64,000 bases of DNA from Chelonoidis abingdonii (GCF_003597395.2 NC_133770.1:85564640-85628639), one strand, 5' to 3'; counted from the first letter of the stretch, positions 1 through 12,209 are shown. Made by a program: numbers and translations. Notes: generated by a model not told the origin, from the sequence alone.

Positions 1-855
1 AATTCGGCTGAGGAGCTTTGGGTTGTACGAATAGATGTGGATGGCTGTGTCTTTGTTGTTTTCTCGGCTGTGAGTTAACAAGCTTCCTCCTAACTGCATC
101 TTATCTCCAAGTGTCTTCTACACATCTGTGAGTACAAAGGAACCCCAGCAATTCGGCTATGAGGAGCTTGGGGTTGTATTTACATGTATGTGATTGTTGG
201 ACTGGTTTAATTGGGCTATCTTTTAAATCAGACTGTTTCTTCATCTTTCTTATAAGCAAGAGCCTGTATTGAGTTTCTTAATGCAAGATTATTGTTTTAT
301 ATTTTTTTCTTTTTTTTTATATAAACTTTTCTTTTAAAACGTGTGGAAGTTTCTTTTCCTAGGGAGGCAAAGGGAAGGGAAAAGCCAGGCTGAGGGCTAT
401 TTTCCTATTGCTTTCAGGGAAAGAGCAGGCATGGGGGGAAGGCAAAGCCAAGCTGTTGGCATTTTGCATCTCAATTGTCCTGAGGGTAGAGAACGCTTAT
501 CTCTTGGGAAGCAGCAGAACAACCGGTTTCTTGCTACTCGCAGGCTCGACCAAGAGGCAAGCCTGGGAAGGCGGGGGGAGGGGATTTCTTCCCTGCTTTT
601 AGCATCCAAGGATTTGGAAATCTGGGTGTCCCACCAAGGGAGGGTTGGGGGCACCAGAGAGAGGAAAGAGGGGGGTCAGGCTCTCTAATTAAATTCCTGA
701 CCTGGTGGCAGCCCAAATACCCAAGCTGGTAGTGAGCTTGGGGGAGTTTCAGGTAAGCCCCCAGACTTTTGGACGCAAAAGTCCAGGTTTGGGACAGGAC
801 CAGATTGTGGACGCTAAAGTCCAGGTCTGGGACTGGGAGGCTGAATTACCACAAT
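1..855 (+). mobile_element. LTR-like repeat, 5' end cut by window
   Basis: This block resembles the LTR at 30902-31732 in order and content: a GTGAGTACA-AGGAA segment, a T-rich stretch ending in TATATAAACTTTTC, a purine-rich middle, then GGTGGCAGC and a closing segment. The last 80 bases hold two near-identical copies of a ~27-base unit beginning TGGACGC. I infer a divergent member of the same LTR family; the right boundary is uncertain and no TSD is available because the left end is outside the window. ORFs of up to 115 codons overlap it on both strands and look like chance. Confidence 0.5.
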
Positions 856-1050
856 GAGCTAACTACCTCATTAGCTCATCAGGCTCTGTATAGGTGTAAA
901 GTGATCCCTTCTACCCATCCAAACCCAATCAAGCTGTGCAATTCTCTTTTACTCTAACCGCACTCCATGCCTTGGGCAATCTAATTGACCAGATTAGATT
1001 GCTGGCCTCCATAGGGCTCTATTTGTGGCTGCTAACAGTGCCCTCTCCCA

Positions 1051-1327
1051 GGCTTTATCTACACTGCAATTTTATCAGCAAAACTTTTGTCGTTCAGGGG
1101 TGTTAAAACCCGCCCCACCCCCGTGCTCTCAAATGACAAAAGTTTTATTGATGAAAAAGCGCTCCCCTGCTGACAAAGCTGCTGCTGGTCGTTGGGGTTG
1201 GAAGTTTTTTTGTCAGCGGGAGAACTCTCTCCCGCTGACAAACAGGAGCTACAATGAGCACCTTGAGGTGGCACGGCAGTAGCAGCACGGCTGTGTCACT
1301 AAAAGGTGGGTAGTGTAAATAAAGCCC
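1051..1327. mobile_element. Miniature inverted-repeat element (Harbinger/hAT-like MITE)
   Basis: The left end reads GGCTTTATCTACACT and the right end AGTGTAAATAAAGCC, an imperfect inverted pair. The interior repeats the unit CCCGCTGACAAA and its reverse complement several times. Size and ends match a common turtle miniature DNA transposon (from memory). The 85-codon ORF here is a shadow of the repeat. Confidence 0.6.
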
Positions 1328-2199
1328 CAGTCTCTAACACCAAACACATCTAAGGAACTATATGAAGTAATAATGATAATGACAGAAACCCAGGAAAAGT
1401 ACCCTACAGTTTGATTTTTCATCTTAACTAAATTATTTTAACCTTTACAAAAGTGATTAGAATATCCATTTTATGATAAACTAAAGAAATAAAATGTACC
1501 CGTTGGAGCTATTCTCTTGTTTGGTTTGTAACTAATTTAAAACAATCCTACTGTTTTTAATTTACTAGAAGTATAAGAAAAATTGTGTAAGGGCTTCTAG
1601 TGTTCAGCAATAAGCTGGGCCTCTTTGGTATTTTGCCACTGTTGTGAGAGACTGTTTTGAGTTATTCTCCACATGTAACCATAGGGATACTGTGGTTTTA
1701 ATCAACCACTCTAATAGATATAATTACAGTATATGGTACAATAAAACAACAACAAAAACCCCAAACTTGCCAGCAGTTAATTGTTGTATTGATGCAGGCA
1801 ATACTGAATGTTACCAAAATTTGCTGAAAATGTTTTTGTGCTAATGGCTGATGGTTAAATTACCAAAGCAACTTTAACCCCTACCTATACCAGAAACGAA
1901 GAACATTCCTAGAAATGAAGGGAGGTCAAAGAAAATGAACTAACTGCTACAAGTGTGAGAGATCGAACAAGTTTACTGACTAAATTCCAGGATCTCTTTG
2001 ATAGTGTGCTATATGCAGTAGTAATGCCCTGCTCCTTAGTTACAAAAATCCATGGATCAGTGGAGCTATATCAGTTTATATGGGCTGAGGATTAGGTTCC
2101 CATTGTTAAACTTGTCTACAGTCACCTGATGAAATGCTAATGAATCAATCAAAAATACCAGGCATTTGAAAGTGAGACCTACCTTTCTCTGGCCCAATG
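1328..2199. other. Unassigned AT-rich sequence
   Basis: No ORF with recognisable content, no inverted repeats and no SINE boxes were seen; ordinary intergenic or intronic sequence. Confidence 0.5.
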
Positions 2200-2955
2200 A
2201 CTATTTAAGTATTTATCCACAGTGGATCAGTCATGGGACTAGAAAGAGGGAGAAAGTGAATGACTTTCTAGTCCAGTGGTTAGCGTACCTGCCTATGAGA
2301 TGGTAGACCGTGTGTCCATTACACCTACTCCAATCACTCTTTCATTATTTATCCACTGTGGAACAGCTTCAACAAGAGAGACTGAGGGACCGTTCATCAC
2401 TCTCACCCATCAGAATATCCCATAGCTCAGTGGTTAGACCAGGGGTTCTTAATCTTTTTCTTTCTTACCCCCACCCCACAACATGCTATAAAAACTCCAT
2501 GGCCCAGCTGTGCCACAACAACTATTTTTCTGCATGTAAAACTCAGGGCTGGCATTAAGGGATAGCAAGCAGGGCAGTTGCCCAGGGCCCCACAGAACAT
2601 CGCAAAGCTAGTAGCTCAGGCTTCGGCTTCACGCCCAGGTGGTGGGGCTTGGAGCCCAGAGCTGCAGTCCTGCGTGACAGGACTTTAGCCTTCTACCCTG
2701 GGCCCTAGAGTGTCTAACACCAGCCAGGCTTGGCAGACCCCCTGAAACCTGATTGCAGACCCCAGGGGTCCCGAAGCCCTGGTTGAGAACCACTGGGTTA
2801 GAGCACACACACTGAAAGGCAGGAGACCCCTGTTCAAATCCTCTCAGGTGAAGGAGGAATTGAACCTCGTCTCCCATATCCCAGGCAGGTCCTCTAACCA
2901 CTGGGCTAAAAGTTATATGGTGGGTGCCACTATCTCCTCCCCTCATAACTCATTC
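2200..2955 (+). repeat. tRNA-like SINE-type repeat, dimeric, interrupted by hAT MITE
   Basis: Two tRNA-like heads occur: CCAGTGGTTAGCG at 2274 and AGCTCAGTGGTTAGAC at 2425, both like an RNA polymerase III A box. A B-box-like GTTCAAATCC lies near 2833. The right part (2855-2925) returns in inverted orientation (TTGAACC ... CTAACCACTGGGCTA), so the unit partly folds on itself. The second head is split by the hAT element at 2440-2795; joining the flanks restores TGGTTAGAGCAC. Related minus-strand pieces lie at 7385 and 35345. Confidence 0.6.
2440..2795. mobile_element. Non-autonomous hAT element with 7/8 TSD
   Basis: Starts CAGGGGTTCTTAATC and ends GGTTGAGAACCACTG, a typical hAT-type inverted pair. 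The flanks are GGTTAGAC (2432-2439) and GGTTAGAG (2796-2803), an 8-bp TSD with one mismatch. The interior is GC-rich and non-coding; the 105-codon minus-strand ORF over it is not a gene. The host sequence is the A-box of the surrounding SINE-like repeat. Confidence 0.85.
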
Positions 2956-3415
2956 TCACAAGAAATGGCTGCGGTGCCTAGGGCACCTGACTTCAGATAG
3001 CACATTCCTTACTGTGGACACTAAGCAGAAATAGGAGCATCCCTGCAGCAATTTCTCTGAGATAAGGGCGGGGCATGGGACACACCCATATCTCCTGTAT
3101 TCCCACTGACTAATTTAGGCCTAACCTGCTGGCTTTTGTGGATCTCATTCTTATGGGCCTCTCTATCCCCATTCATTGTATAGGGAGCCTGGGCACCTGC
3201 CTGAGCTCTGTGGATCCCAGAGTTTTTCCTGTGATTTTCTAGTCGCCTAAAAGATAGGCCCTGTGATCTCACCCCTAAAGCAACTGCTCATGTGGGAAAG
3301 TAAATTTGCAAGGTATTTCTGTGTAGCGGACTTTAATGCCCTAAGTGCTTTGTCCGCTTTGAGAAAAGTTACCATACTGTATTTGTGTTCTTTACATTTC
3401 TCTCTCTCACTCTAA

Positions 3416-3732
3416 GGCACTGACTCTGTGAGTGCTCCAAGGCTCAGGAAAAAAAGGAGGTGCTCAGCACCCACCAGCCACAGATGTTCAGCAGGGCTGC
3501 TGATTCACTGTTTGGGGGGGCTGCCAATCAGCTGTTTGGTGGCTGGTGGGAGGTGCTTGGGGGAGAGCGGAGAGCAGCGAGCAGATTGGGGTATCTGGGG
3601 GAATGGGGGGTTGGAGCTGGGGCAGGAAGAGGTGGGGCAAGGGTGGGACCTCAGGGAAAGAGGCAGAATGGGAGCGGGTATTGGGGTGGAGGTGGAGCAC
3701 CCCCCAGGAAAAATAAGTCAGTGCCTGTGTCC
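3416..3732. mobile_element. hAT-type MITE, same family as 59343-59643
   Basis: Begins GGCACTGACTCTGTGAGTGCTC and ends AAGTCAGTGCC. It shares with the element at 59343-59643 the segments GGTGCTCAGCACC, GATCAGCTGTT, a G/A-rich middle and a closing GAACACCCC-like piece. ORFs of up to 200 codons cross it and the next 300 bases, but their translation is low-complexity and I treat them as chance. Confidence 0.65.
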
Positions 3733-6064
3733 TGCACATTCTTGTTTGCCACCTGGTCCCCTTTCAGTTCCTTTCTCATTCACATGCTTCCCTGTAGCCT
3801 TGTTATCTTCTCCTATGCACATGCTTTCCAGCTGCTTTTCCTCCAGCTCCCCAGGACATGTTCCCCAACCATCTGGTCCTCTCCTCCCTCTGCTTTGCTT
3901 GGTTTACTCCCTGAAAATCTCATTCCCTTTTCCCCTAGACATCCCTCTCTCTCCAGTCTCATTGATAGCTCCAGTCCCTGAAAGTGGCTCCTACTTCCTG
4001 TGTCTCCTCTTATGTAGCAATGGCCACTAAACAGAGGCAGCTAGGCTGAATCCTCATTTCAAGCTGCTTTTGCAGGCATCCAAACTCTTAAGAGCAGGAA
4101 CCTCTAGAAGCATGTGGGAACAAGGAGGACCCACCAGCACCTTGTCACCAGTTGTTTGTGGACTACCAGCAAGTGCTCCAAGATCCATAGCTGGGGAACC
4201 ACTACATTAGGTGATTCAGGTGGATTCCTTGGCCTATTATTTTTTTCTTAACTCTTTTCTGTTCCCATATGTTATCAGTTGCACCCACAGCACTTACCGT
4301 GACCTATACCAAGTCTTCCAGCTGTACCCTTTTACAATTTATACCCCTTATTTTAAACATGAATTTACCTTTACCCACACAAATCTGCTTTCTTTTCACT
4401 ATATAGGCTAATTGTTGGCATGAGAAATACTGAATCAAGAATTGAATCTGGTAAAGGATAATCTGGTTTTGCTCTGGTATCCGGAGATATGAAAATAAAG
4501 CTTCCAGTTGTAACTAAGGGCAATATTTGACTCAGATTATATATATCTGTTCAACCTCATCTAAATCAGTGAGATTGCACAGGGGCAGCAGAGGATCGGA
4601 TAAGGCCCTGAATGTTTGCCTGAAACAAATAAGGGGAATGGGAAGTCCCTGTCATGCTCTACATCATGTTGTAACTCAGAAATTGTTCAGCCAGATGTGA
4701 ACTACTGGGATACAAATGCTACAGTATTCAGGCTGTTGGCTTCTGTATTCATGCACGTCGCCCCAAACTACAATTTTGCAATTAAAGACTAATTTCACTG
4801 GAACATTTGCATAGGAAAAAACAACCACTAAGCCATGCAGTGGGAGATAAAGCACCAGTCATGAAAAAGAGAGAGTGGTAGAGAGCTATATAGGTGTGTG
4901 TGATGTCAGAAGGGCACCTTGTGTCACTAACTGTTGTCTATGGTGCATTGCTGTAGGCTGAGGTCTCAACTTGCACATTTATTAGATGTGAACATAGCAC
5001 CATCCTGGCAGGACACAGAATCATAGGAATTGTGGACAAGTAGAGAGTTCTCATTAGAATTCTGATGCAGAACCAAATGTGAATCATTTGCAAACTTATG
5101 GAATCTCTTTATTTTTTTTTTTAAACTTAGTTAAATTTTCATACAAGCTCTGGCTGCAGCAGATGTCAACATAGACTTTAAAAAAATATCTTACTACAGT
5201 TTTGGGTTTAACAGGCTATACTAGGCTTTATCTTTCACCACCATGAATCACGTAATCCAGAACAAATGATCATTAGTATGCTATAGTTAGAGAGGCACTG
5301 CACTCAGCAGGTCAGGATCCACAGACCAAGAATTATTCGCTGAAGAAATTCACAAATCATTTTGAACAGATTAATTTGAGGATTTTGCAATCTGTTCAGA
5401 TTGACTTTGTGAGCAGCATAAGCGGTGATGTTAATTGAAAACATTCATTACAACTTGTTCACCTTGCTTTAATTGGCATGATGCAGGCAGGCTTTTGTTC
5501 TTAGAGCTGTAATAAAAATGAGGAGTGGGAATGTGATTGGTCTATGTAGACAGGTTTAAAACATATTTAAGAACATCATTTAATTGAAAATTCCTATTGT
5601 TTAACAAAAGAAAGCCCTGTAAAGCCCTCAGGTTCAGTAATGGAATCTTTAGGCAGGCAGCCAGACTGCATAATGCTATTACTAGAACAGAATCTTCTAG
5701 TAACTCCCGGAATAATTCCAGTAGTGGCCTTTCCCTAAAATAATGTAAAACTTTTCTGAACAGCTGCCTTTGTGCAGAGCAGAAGACTAAACCTTGCTGT
5801 GCTTTCTGGATGCTGGTGGTAGGTCCTTGTTGCCAGAATTTTAATGATTCACTCTGCCCTCTCTGCAATGCCACTGCTGCTAGTGATTTTATTTGCTAAC
5901 TTTCTAGGTCCTGATTCAAAACCCATTGACTTCAATAGGAAGACTCCCATTGACTTCACTGGGCTGTGGATCAGGCTTTGGGAGAGGGAAGTGGTTACCA
6001 ACAGTCTCAGATCTGCAGGATGAGATACATAGCAAGTTGTATTGTAAAATATTTACCAAACAGT
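3733..6064. other. Mostly unassigned sequence
   Basis: Pyrimidine-rich at 3740-4010, then AT-rich. A palindromic ancient repeat lies at 5907-5980. A 110-codon minus-strand ORF at 5542-5874 is leucine-rich but matches no family I know. No inverted-repeat element or LINE motif was found elsewhere. Confidence 0.4.
5907..5980. repeat. Ancient palindromic repeat (CATTGACTTCA type)
   Basis: Two inverted or repeated arms, CCCATTGACTTCAATAGG and CCCATTGACTTCACTGGG, lie between TCCTGATTC and GGATCAGGC, which are themselves complementary. Similar short palindromes recur at about 14779, 23279, 35048 and 39048. Origin unknown to me; probably a very old miniature DNA transposon. Confidence 0.5.
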
Positions 6065-6400
6065 AGTCATAGAATCATAGTTATTCCCATCTCCCAGCCA
6101 TTGCAGGATTGTCCCCTACTGTTTGTTTTCTAGTGTCAAAGCCAGTAAAATTTTAAATGACCCAAGTGACTGAGGTTTCTTAACACTTTCCTTAGGAGAC
6201 TTTTCTACAGGTTATAAATTCTCACTGTTAAGAAGTTTTTCTGATATTCAACCTAAATTTTCCTTGCTTAATTTCATCCCATTTTTCTAGCACTATTGCA
6301 TGATGGCACCCTCACTCTCCTTTGTGTTTACACTCTTCAGATATGTAAAGGCTATTCTCTTGGTCATTATCTCTTAGCCAGTCTATAATGCAAACCACAG
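6065..6400 (-). mobile_element. CR1-like LINE 3' end fragment
   Basis: Plus-strand sequence begins GTCATAGAATCATAG, the reverse complement of a CR1 tail, and continues through AAGAAGTTTTTCTGATATTCAACC and TTCATCCCATTTTTCTAG, which I recognise as reverse-complemented CR1 3' untranslated sequence. No ORF2 remains. Confidence 0.6.
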
Positions 6401-7384
6401 AAAAAAGTACTGAAGTGATGAATAGATTCCCATATCTTGGTAGTAAATGAGGGTTAGAGTCTGCCATCTTTAATCATACTAAGTAATACCTCACTCTATG
6501 AGGAATCCAGTTGAAATAAATTGTTTAACACATTGATTTCAATAGAACTACTCAATACAAATAGTTGTCGTAGATCACGCCCTGAATGTTAAGAATGAGG
6601 GAACAGATAGTCTAATGTTGGAGTAGAATGGGAGCAGAATTTCCCTGACTTTTCCTCCTGACAGCAGACATCTCACTGATCTGCCAGTATTCCTAGTGGA
6701 AAAAAGTTTCATGTTTTAAATGTTGCTTTTCTTCTTTTATATACACTTGTTTTGCACTCAAAGATGTATGTTGGTAGGAACAATAACTTGAAGAGGTGGA
6801 AGTTGGCTTGGTCAATATGCATCCTGGTTTTGGTTGGATGTGACCCAAGGAAATAATTTATAGTGTGTTCTTGTGGGATCAATGCTACATGACTACATTG
6901 CTTCTGTGGACTCTGTGAAACGTACAAAGTTTCCAAAAAGGGCCTCCCAATTCCCTACTGCAGTGTGGGTAATCTCATGCCATGGTACCATGGGCAGCCT
7001 TAGCAGCAGGTGATTAGCACATTCTTATATAAGATATTGCATTATTTGTATTTTCTTACAAAATGAGATACAGTTCCTGTTTTATTTTCTGCTTGTAACA
7101 AGAGACATTGTTTTCAAACTGCATGTCACTCTCCTGTTCAGTTTAAGAAGCACTGCTTATTTTTAGAAGCAATTATTCACAAAACAGTAGGTTTTTCCTG
7201 GTCATATCCTCAGATAGAAATGGCCATGTTGCAGCTGGCAACATCTCTACCCCTCATGAGACTAATTTCCTGGAACTGAACAGAAAACAAAGTGGGAATA
7301 TCACAATATCAATTAAGTACCTCTGGAAAAATCAGTCAGTCAGGGTGGAATCAGTAAAGGGACTTAGGCTTTGCAACGCTACCA
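6401..7384. other. Unassigned sequence
   Basis: No recognisable coding potential or repeat ends; short ORFs only. Confidence 0.4.
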
Positions 7385-7462
7385 TATATCAGGAAGGAGG
7401 CAATTGAACCTGGGTCTTATACATCCCAAGTGAGTGTTTGAATCACAGAGCTAGAAGTTATA
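7385..7462 (-). repeat. tRNA-derived SINE fragment
   Basis: Plus strand carries AATTGAACCTGGGTC and GAGCTAGAAGTTATA, the reverse complement of the B-box and A-box ends of the SINE-like unit also present at 2855-2925. Only the head remains. Confidence 0.5.
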
Positions 7463-8734
7463 TAATGAGCTGCAGTAGCAGCTTTTCTTCCAGCCAGCTT
7501 TTGAATGTGACCCAGAGGGAACTTACTGGACTGGGACCCTTGGGTGAGACAGCTGGCTGAACACTGATCCTTCCCTGGTTCATGAATCACTCTGGGGCTT
7601 AGGTGGAGAGAGGTGTCTGGATAATTAGAATGAAGCAGCAGTGCACATGCCCAGAGACAAACTTTAGACACCTAGGGAATTTTTACTTTGAAAAACATAG
7701 GTGCTGAGTAAGTTTAGGTGGTGACAGGGTTTGGTGTGAGTTTTATGGATTGTAGTGGGGGACTTAGACACTTAAAAACAGAATTTAGATGCCTAAAAAC
7801 AGGATGTGTGTTGCCTAAGTAGCTTCGTGGATTCCACACTAATAGAAAACAATTATTAAAAGACATGTCCCAGGACAGTCATGCTAAGCTATGGGTAAAC
7901 AACTCCATTTAGTTGGAAGTCATAATTATTCTCTTCAAATTAGTTGCTCCTGCAAAAGCCGACCGGTGTTTGATGTGATTATTTGGACTGGGCATTAATT
8001 AACAAACTAACAAAAGACAGATTTCTTGGATCTTCACTTAATTGTCATCTCTAGGCAACCATTGATTTTCTTAGCTCTGTTGAACCATCACAAAAATGAA
8101 GCTAGGTATGCAATCCTCTTTGATTTAGCTGTGTCAGAATTAGACTGGAAACAGGGGCAGATAGACAGAGCAAAAGATTTCAGTGAGGTTTACCCTCATT
8201 TCAGTCGCATGGGCTGGCTATGAATTTTCATGGCTGGACAATTCAAAGCCATCAGTAAGGGGGAAAATATTAGTTTCTAATGGGGCAACCTTGTCAGAAA
8301 AGAAAAGTTTGTTGACTTCAACTTTATGTAATTATTGTTTGCTAAATATATGTGGCAGAAAAATAAGTATGATACAAAGAAGTTGAGCAAAAAATGTAGC
8401 AGAGATATCACAGTGAGTCTTTTGCTGTGCCAGCATGAACACGGCCCAGACGCTGAGGGTGCCCATTTTACTACTGCCAGCAAAGGAAACATAAATGATA
8501 ACTGTGCAAGTTAAAATTTTCTGCACACATACCCATTTTGCTCAAGAGTAGAACTTTCATAGGTGGGATAACACATTGATTCTCATTTGGTAGAACAGTA
8601 CCAACTGCTGGAATGTATTGTTCCAAAATCCCTTCAACCGCACATAACATATCAATAGCATCATTTTTGTGGTGGAGTCTCTCTTTTTCTTCTCTACTAG
8701 GTCCCTCTGGGCAGTCAGATTATTTTTAGCAGTG
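7463..8734. other. Unassigned sequence
   Basis: No gene or repeat recognised. The ORFs are short and have no known motif. Confidence 0.4.
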
Positions 8735-9030
8735 TTAGTATTCCAATAGCACCTCTAGGACCCCACTGAAATTGGGAGCCCACTGTGCTAGATGTTATAC
8801 ATACATATAATAAGAGACAATACTTTTCCCAACGAGCTTACTGTTTTTACAGCAAGACAAAGCCTGGGTGAAAGGATGCAATACTATCCCCATTTTACAA
8901 ATGGGGCAGCGTAGCACAGAGAAATTAAGTGCTTGTTCAAGATCACACCAGAAGTGTATGGTAGAGCCAGGAAAAGAACCCAGATCTTCTAAATTCTAGT
9001 CCACTGTCTCAACTGCAAGGTCATCCTTCC
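8735..9030 (-). repeat. CORE-SINE/MIR-like ancient repeat
   Basis: Contains AATAGCACCTCTAGGACCCCA, AATAAGAGACAATACTTTT, CCCATTTTACAAATGGGG, a TTCAAGATCACACCAG segment and AACCCAGATCTTCTAA. This order also occurs at 55120-55382. It resembles the widespread amniote MIR/CORE-SINE group in reverse orientation (CCCATTTTACA and CAAGGTCACAC are MIR hallmarks). Exact family not determined. Confidence 0.55.
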
Positions 9031-9949
9031 TCTTTAGTACTCATTGAGCTATCTATAGTGGATTGAGATCTTCACTTTTTCTAATATAATGTAAAGCAGG
9101 CTGAGAATATAGCTCTCGATCAAGTCTCAGACAAGATATCTTTCTCACTTGCTCTGTCTCCTGCCCTTCTCATCTGGGAAAGCAATAGGTTCTTGGCCAC
9201 TGTATCATTCAGGACTACTTACAAACCACACTGCTGAAAGAATGTTGTAACTGGCTTAGCCTTGAACCACACTGTCTCCATATTACCCATCACAGCAGTT
9301 GACACACAAAGTTCTTGTTCGCAGATGCTACTGAACTACTCTTGTTGGTTCACGCTAGAATTTTACATATTTTAGGTTATTTTTGTATTTTAATTGACGC
9401 TTTCCCTGACTGACATCACTGGGGAAAGATGTCAGATTCATACCTGGGAAGACAAGCTGTTTAATCTTCCCTTACAGTGTGGATGGCTGATCCAAAGTTC
9501 TCCAAATCTGACAAGGTTTCATTTGTGTCACAGATAGAAAATCAGCTCAACAAAAGTATTCTAGAAATGCAAGGCAGCCTCCAGGCAGGCCCACCTCAAG
9601 TAAGCATATACTATCACCCCCAAACTTGGCTTGAATTGACCAGTCCTCCACCAGTGTTTCATCATTTCTTATTTAGCACCACAATCTCATAATGCATTTT
9701 CTCACCAGGCCCACTTCTCTATCATGTACCAGCAGATGCCAAAACTGGAGCAGAAAAGGTTCAACAGCTCCCAAGACTGACACAGAGATAGAACTTGGAT
9801 CACCTGTTGCCATTATTGATACTGTTACTGAGACTTCAGCACTACCAAATGGCTAGACCCAGAAGTTGGCAAGATGCCCGCTCTGGCCACTTAATGTGGA
9901 TCTTGTTGTCTGTCTCTCAAATTCTCTTCCAAATCGTGGCAAGCTAGCA
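9031..9949. other. Unassigned sequence
   Basis: No convincing repeat or coding feature. The 71-codon ORF at 9477-9692 has no recognisable motif. Confidence 0.4.
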
Positions 9950-9957
9950 CCTGAGGG

Positions 9958-10162
9958 CAGGGCCGGCTCCAGGCCACAGCACGCCAAGCACGTGCTTGGG
10001 GTGGTATGCCTGCGGAGGGTCCACTGGTCCCGTGGCTCTGGTGGAGCATCTGCAGGCACACCTGCGGGAGGTCCACCGGAGCCGCGGGACCGGCGAGTGG
10101 CAGAACGCCCCCCATGGCGTGCTGCTGTGCTTGGGGTGATGAAATTGCTAGAGCCGGCCCTG
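9958..10162. mobile_element. hAT MITE, 205 bp, perfect 8-bp TSD
   Basis: Starts CAGGGCCGGCTCCAGGC and ends GCTAGAGCCGGCCCTG, a clear inverted pair. It is flanked on both sides by CCTGAGGG (9950-9957 and 10163-10170). The interior is GC-rich with further inverted segments (CAAGCACGTGCTTGG; GGTCCACTGG against CCACCGGAGC). ORFs of 104 and 111 codons on opposite strands cover it because it is a stop-poor palindrome. The perfect TSD suggests a younger insertion than its neighbours. Confidence 0.92.
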
Positions 10163-10170
10163 CCTGAGGG

Positions 10171-11207
10171 TGATATGTAATATGCCAATTTTCAGTCTGG
10201 AAGTTTGCAGGGTTCCTGGGAACATTATGAGAATTAAAAATAAAGGATATGATTGTGCAGACAGGTGTTTGCCTGTGATCAAGGGACACCACTGCATTTG
10301 ACTGTCTGTTGAGTAACACCCTATTACCTAGATCATGGGGTGATGCCCTGAGAGTCCTTTCAGGCCTTAAGAACAGATCACACCACTTCGGGTCTCCTCC
10401 ATCAGCACCCTGTTGTGTTGTGCCACCACCTGTAGTACTATTTGCAGTCCCCCAGCCAGCTCCCCCACTTGCTTCTGGGGAAGGGACCAGAACCAGCACT
10501 AGCCAGTCCTGCCTTTGTTTAGGATCTCAGCTCCCCTCCAGCACTTCCTCCCTCATAACTGATAAACTCCCAGATGTTTCCCCTCAAATTAGCCCCTCAG
10601 CTGTACCTCTACTCAGTTAATTGATATTCCAGTTAGGTCCCAATTAACCTTGACTCACCACACCCTGTTACACTCTACTGCCCTGGGATTGTAAATCAGC
10701 TCCTAGAGGGGCAGGTTTGAAAGATATAGCAATCCGTAGTAAGCACTATGTATCCCAATATGCTGGTATGTGGGAGGGTAGCATCATCTCTCTTTTTAGG
10801 AGGAAGATTATTCCCCACTCCCAGGGGCAGGCTTGTGTGTCTCACCCTTAATATTTAAATGCCACATTAGACATCACTCCTTCCCTACAGCCAGAGTTGC
10901 CAAGAAAGTGAAAGGAATCTTGACTCAGGCTACTGCAGGACTTGCCCTACTGTCCACGAATCATTAAATTCCAATGGGCAGTTTTCGCCAGCGTGCTCTA
11001 GGTGTAGTTATCGTAGATGAAAAACCTGACACCAGAGCAGTGCTGAACAAAGCACTGGACCAGGGGCAGTCAGTAGGTGGTCAATGGGCCAAATCCGGAC
11101 TGCCGGGCACTTTAGGAACATTCACCTAAATCTTTTAATTACTTATTATCATCATTATTGTTGTTTTTTACATCATTTTCTCTGGACCTTGACTATACCT
11201 TGACATC
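10171..11207. other. Unassigned sequence, possible LTR relic at 10320-10700
   Basis: The stretch at about 10320-10700 is rich in CCAGC and CTCCC tracts, like the interior of reverse-oriented LTRs elsewhere in this window, but I found no TG/CA ends or duplication to support a call. Confidence 0.3.
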
Positions 11208-11328
11208 GGGTGACCAGACAGCAAGTATGAAAAATTGGGACACAGTGTGGGGGGTAATAGGCACCTATATAAGAAACATTCCCAAATATCAGGACTGTCC
11301 CTATAAAATCAGGATACCTGGTCACCCT
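11208..11328. mobile_element. MITE with GGGTGACCAGA ends
   Basis: Left end GGGTGACCAGACAGC, right end CTGGTCACCCT, inverted. The interior carries AAAAATTGGGAC and GGACTGTCCCTATAAAATC. Two more copies lie at 30387-30506 and 56920-57040. Confidence 0.75.
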
Positions 11329-12209
11329 ACTTGATCAAGAAATTTAGATCCTGACAAAAAGTAGTTGACTACCCCCGCACTTAACCATTCTGCCTCACAG
11401 ATTCTAACTTCCAAAAAGAAAAGTGATTATAGAATTTTTCTGTGGCTTTAAAGCGTCCTATGTTACAGCAAAATTTAAAAGTAGGGCAAAAAGACGCAAG
11501 AATCATACCACACATCATTCACATACGAACAATAGCTGGCATTTGATTCTCATTGGCCAGTTAATGACAGAGCCTATTTCTGGGTGAGAAGCACCAGACC
11601 AGCCTTACAACTTAAAACCAACATTAAAGCAGCTGTTCCTTTATAAGTGTAAACATGGATACAAATCAGTCCAGAATATAAAAATAAATGTGACTGATTA
11701 TCACGTTCATTGAAAGGCCATGACCAAACTTAGTGCCAGCTCTTGCTCAAAGTGTTAATTGTGGCATTGTAACATGTAGGAGCTATATGTGTTCTCATTA
11801 GTTAAAGGAACTTTGGATAGTGCCTTTCAGTTGTCTTCTGTTGCTGGCGTGTTTCAATGAAATCTTCCTGCTGCAGCTCCTTTGAAGCTCCCAGCTGGAA
11901 TGTGCACTATATATTCTGGAGCACTGGTTGGAACAGCTGAGCCCACATAAATCCTTTATTTGGAAGAACTATTCTGTTGAATAGACAGCTGTGAACAGTC
12001 TATGGAACTGGGATGAAGGTCACAGTTTTGCTCTAATTTCACATTCTCATTTTTCTGAGGAGACCGCTGACCAAAACCAACTACCTTGCATTTTGTGCAA
12101 ACACGGCTTTCTTGGAGAGTTAAAATAACTGCACTGAGCCACACTGTAGCTTTAATGATCTCCTTGCACAACTCTCATTTACATCAGTGGGAATTGTGTC
12201 TTGGGGGGA
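11329..12209. other. Unassigned sequence
   Basis: No repeat ends or motif-bearing ORF seen. Confidence 0.4.

Noticed and set aside
3428..4030. 200-codon plus-strand ORF
   Set aside because: Spans a hAT MITE and a pyrimidine-rich stretch; translation is low-complexity, a competing ORF covers the same bases, and no motif is present.
5542..5874. 110-codon leucine-rich minus-strand ORF
   Set aside because: No recognisable family, no splice or promoter context; left unassigned rather than called a gene.
9853..10499. ORFs of 104-202 codons on both strands
   Set aside because: Driven by the GC-rich palindromic MITE at 9958-10162, which has few stops on either strand.
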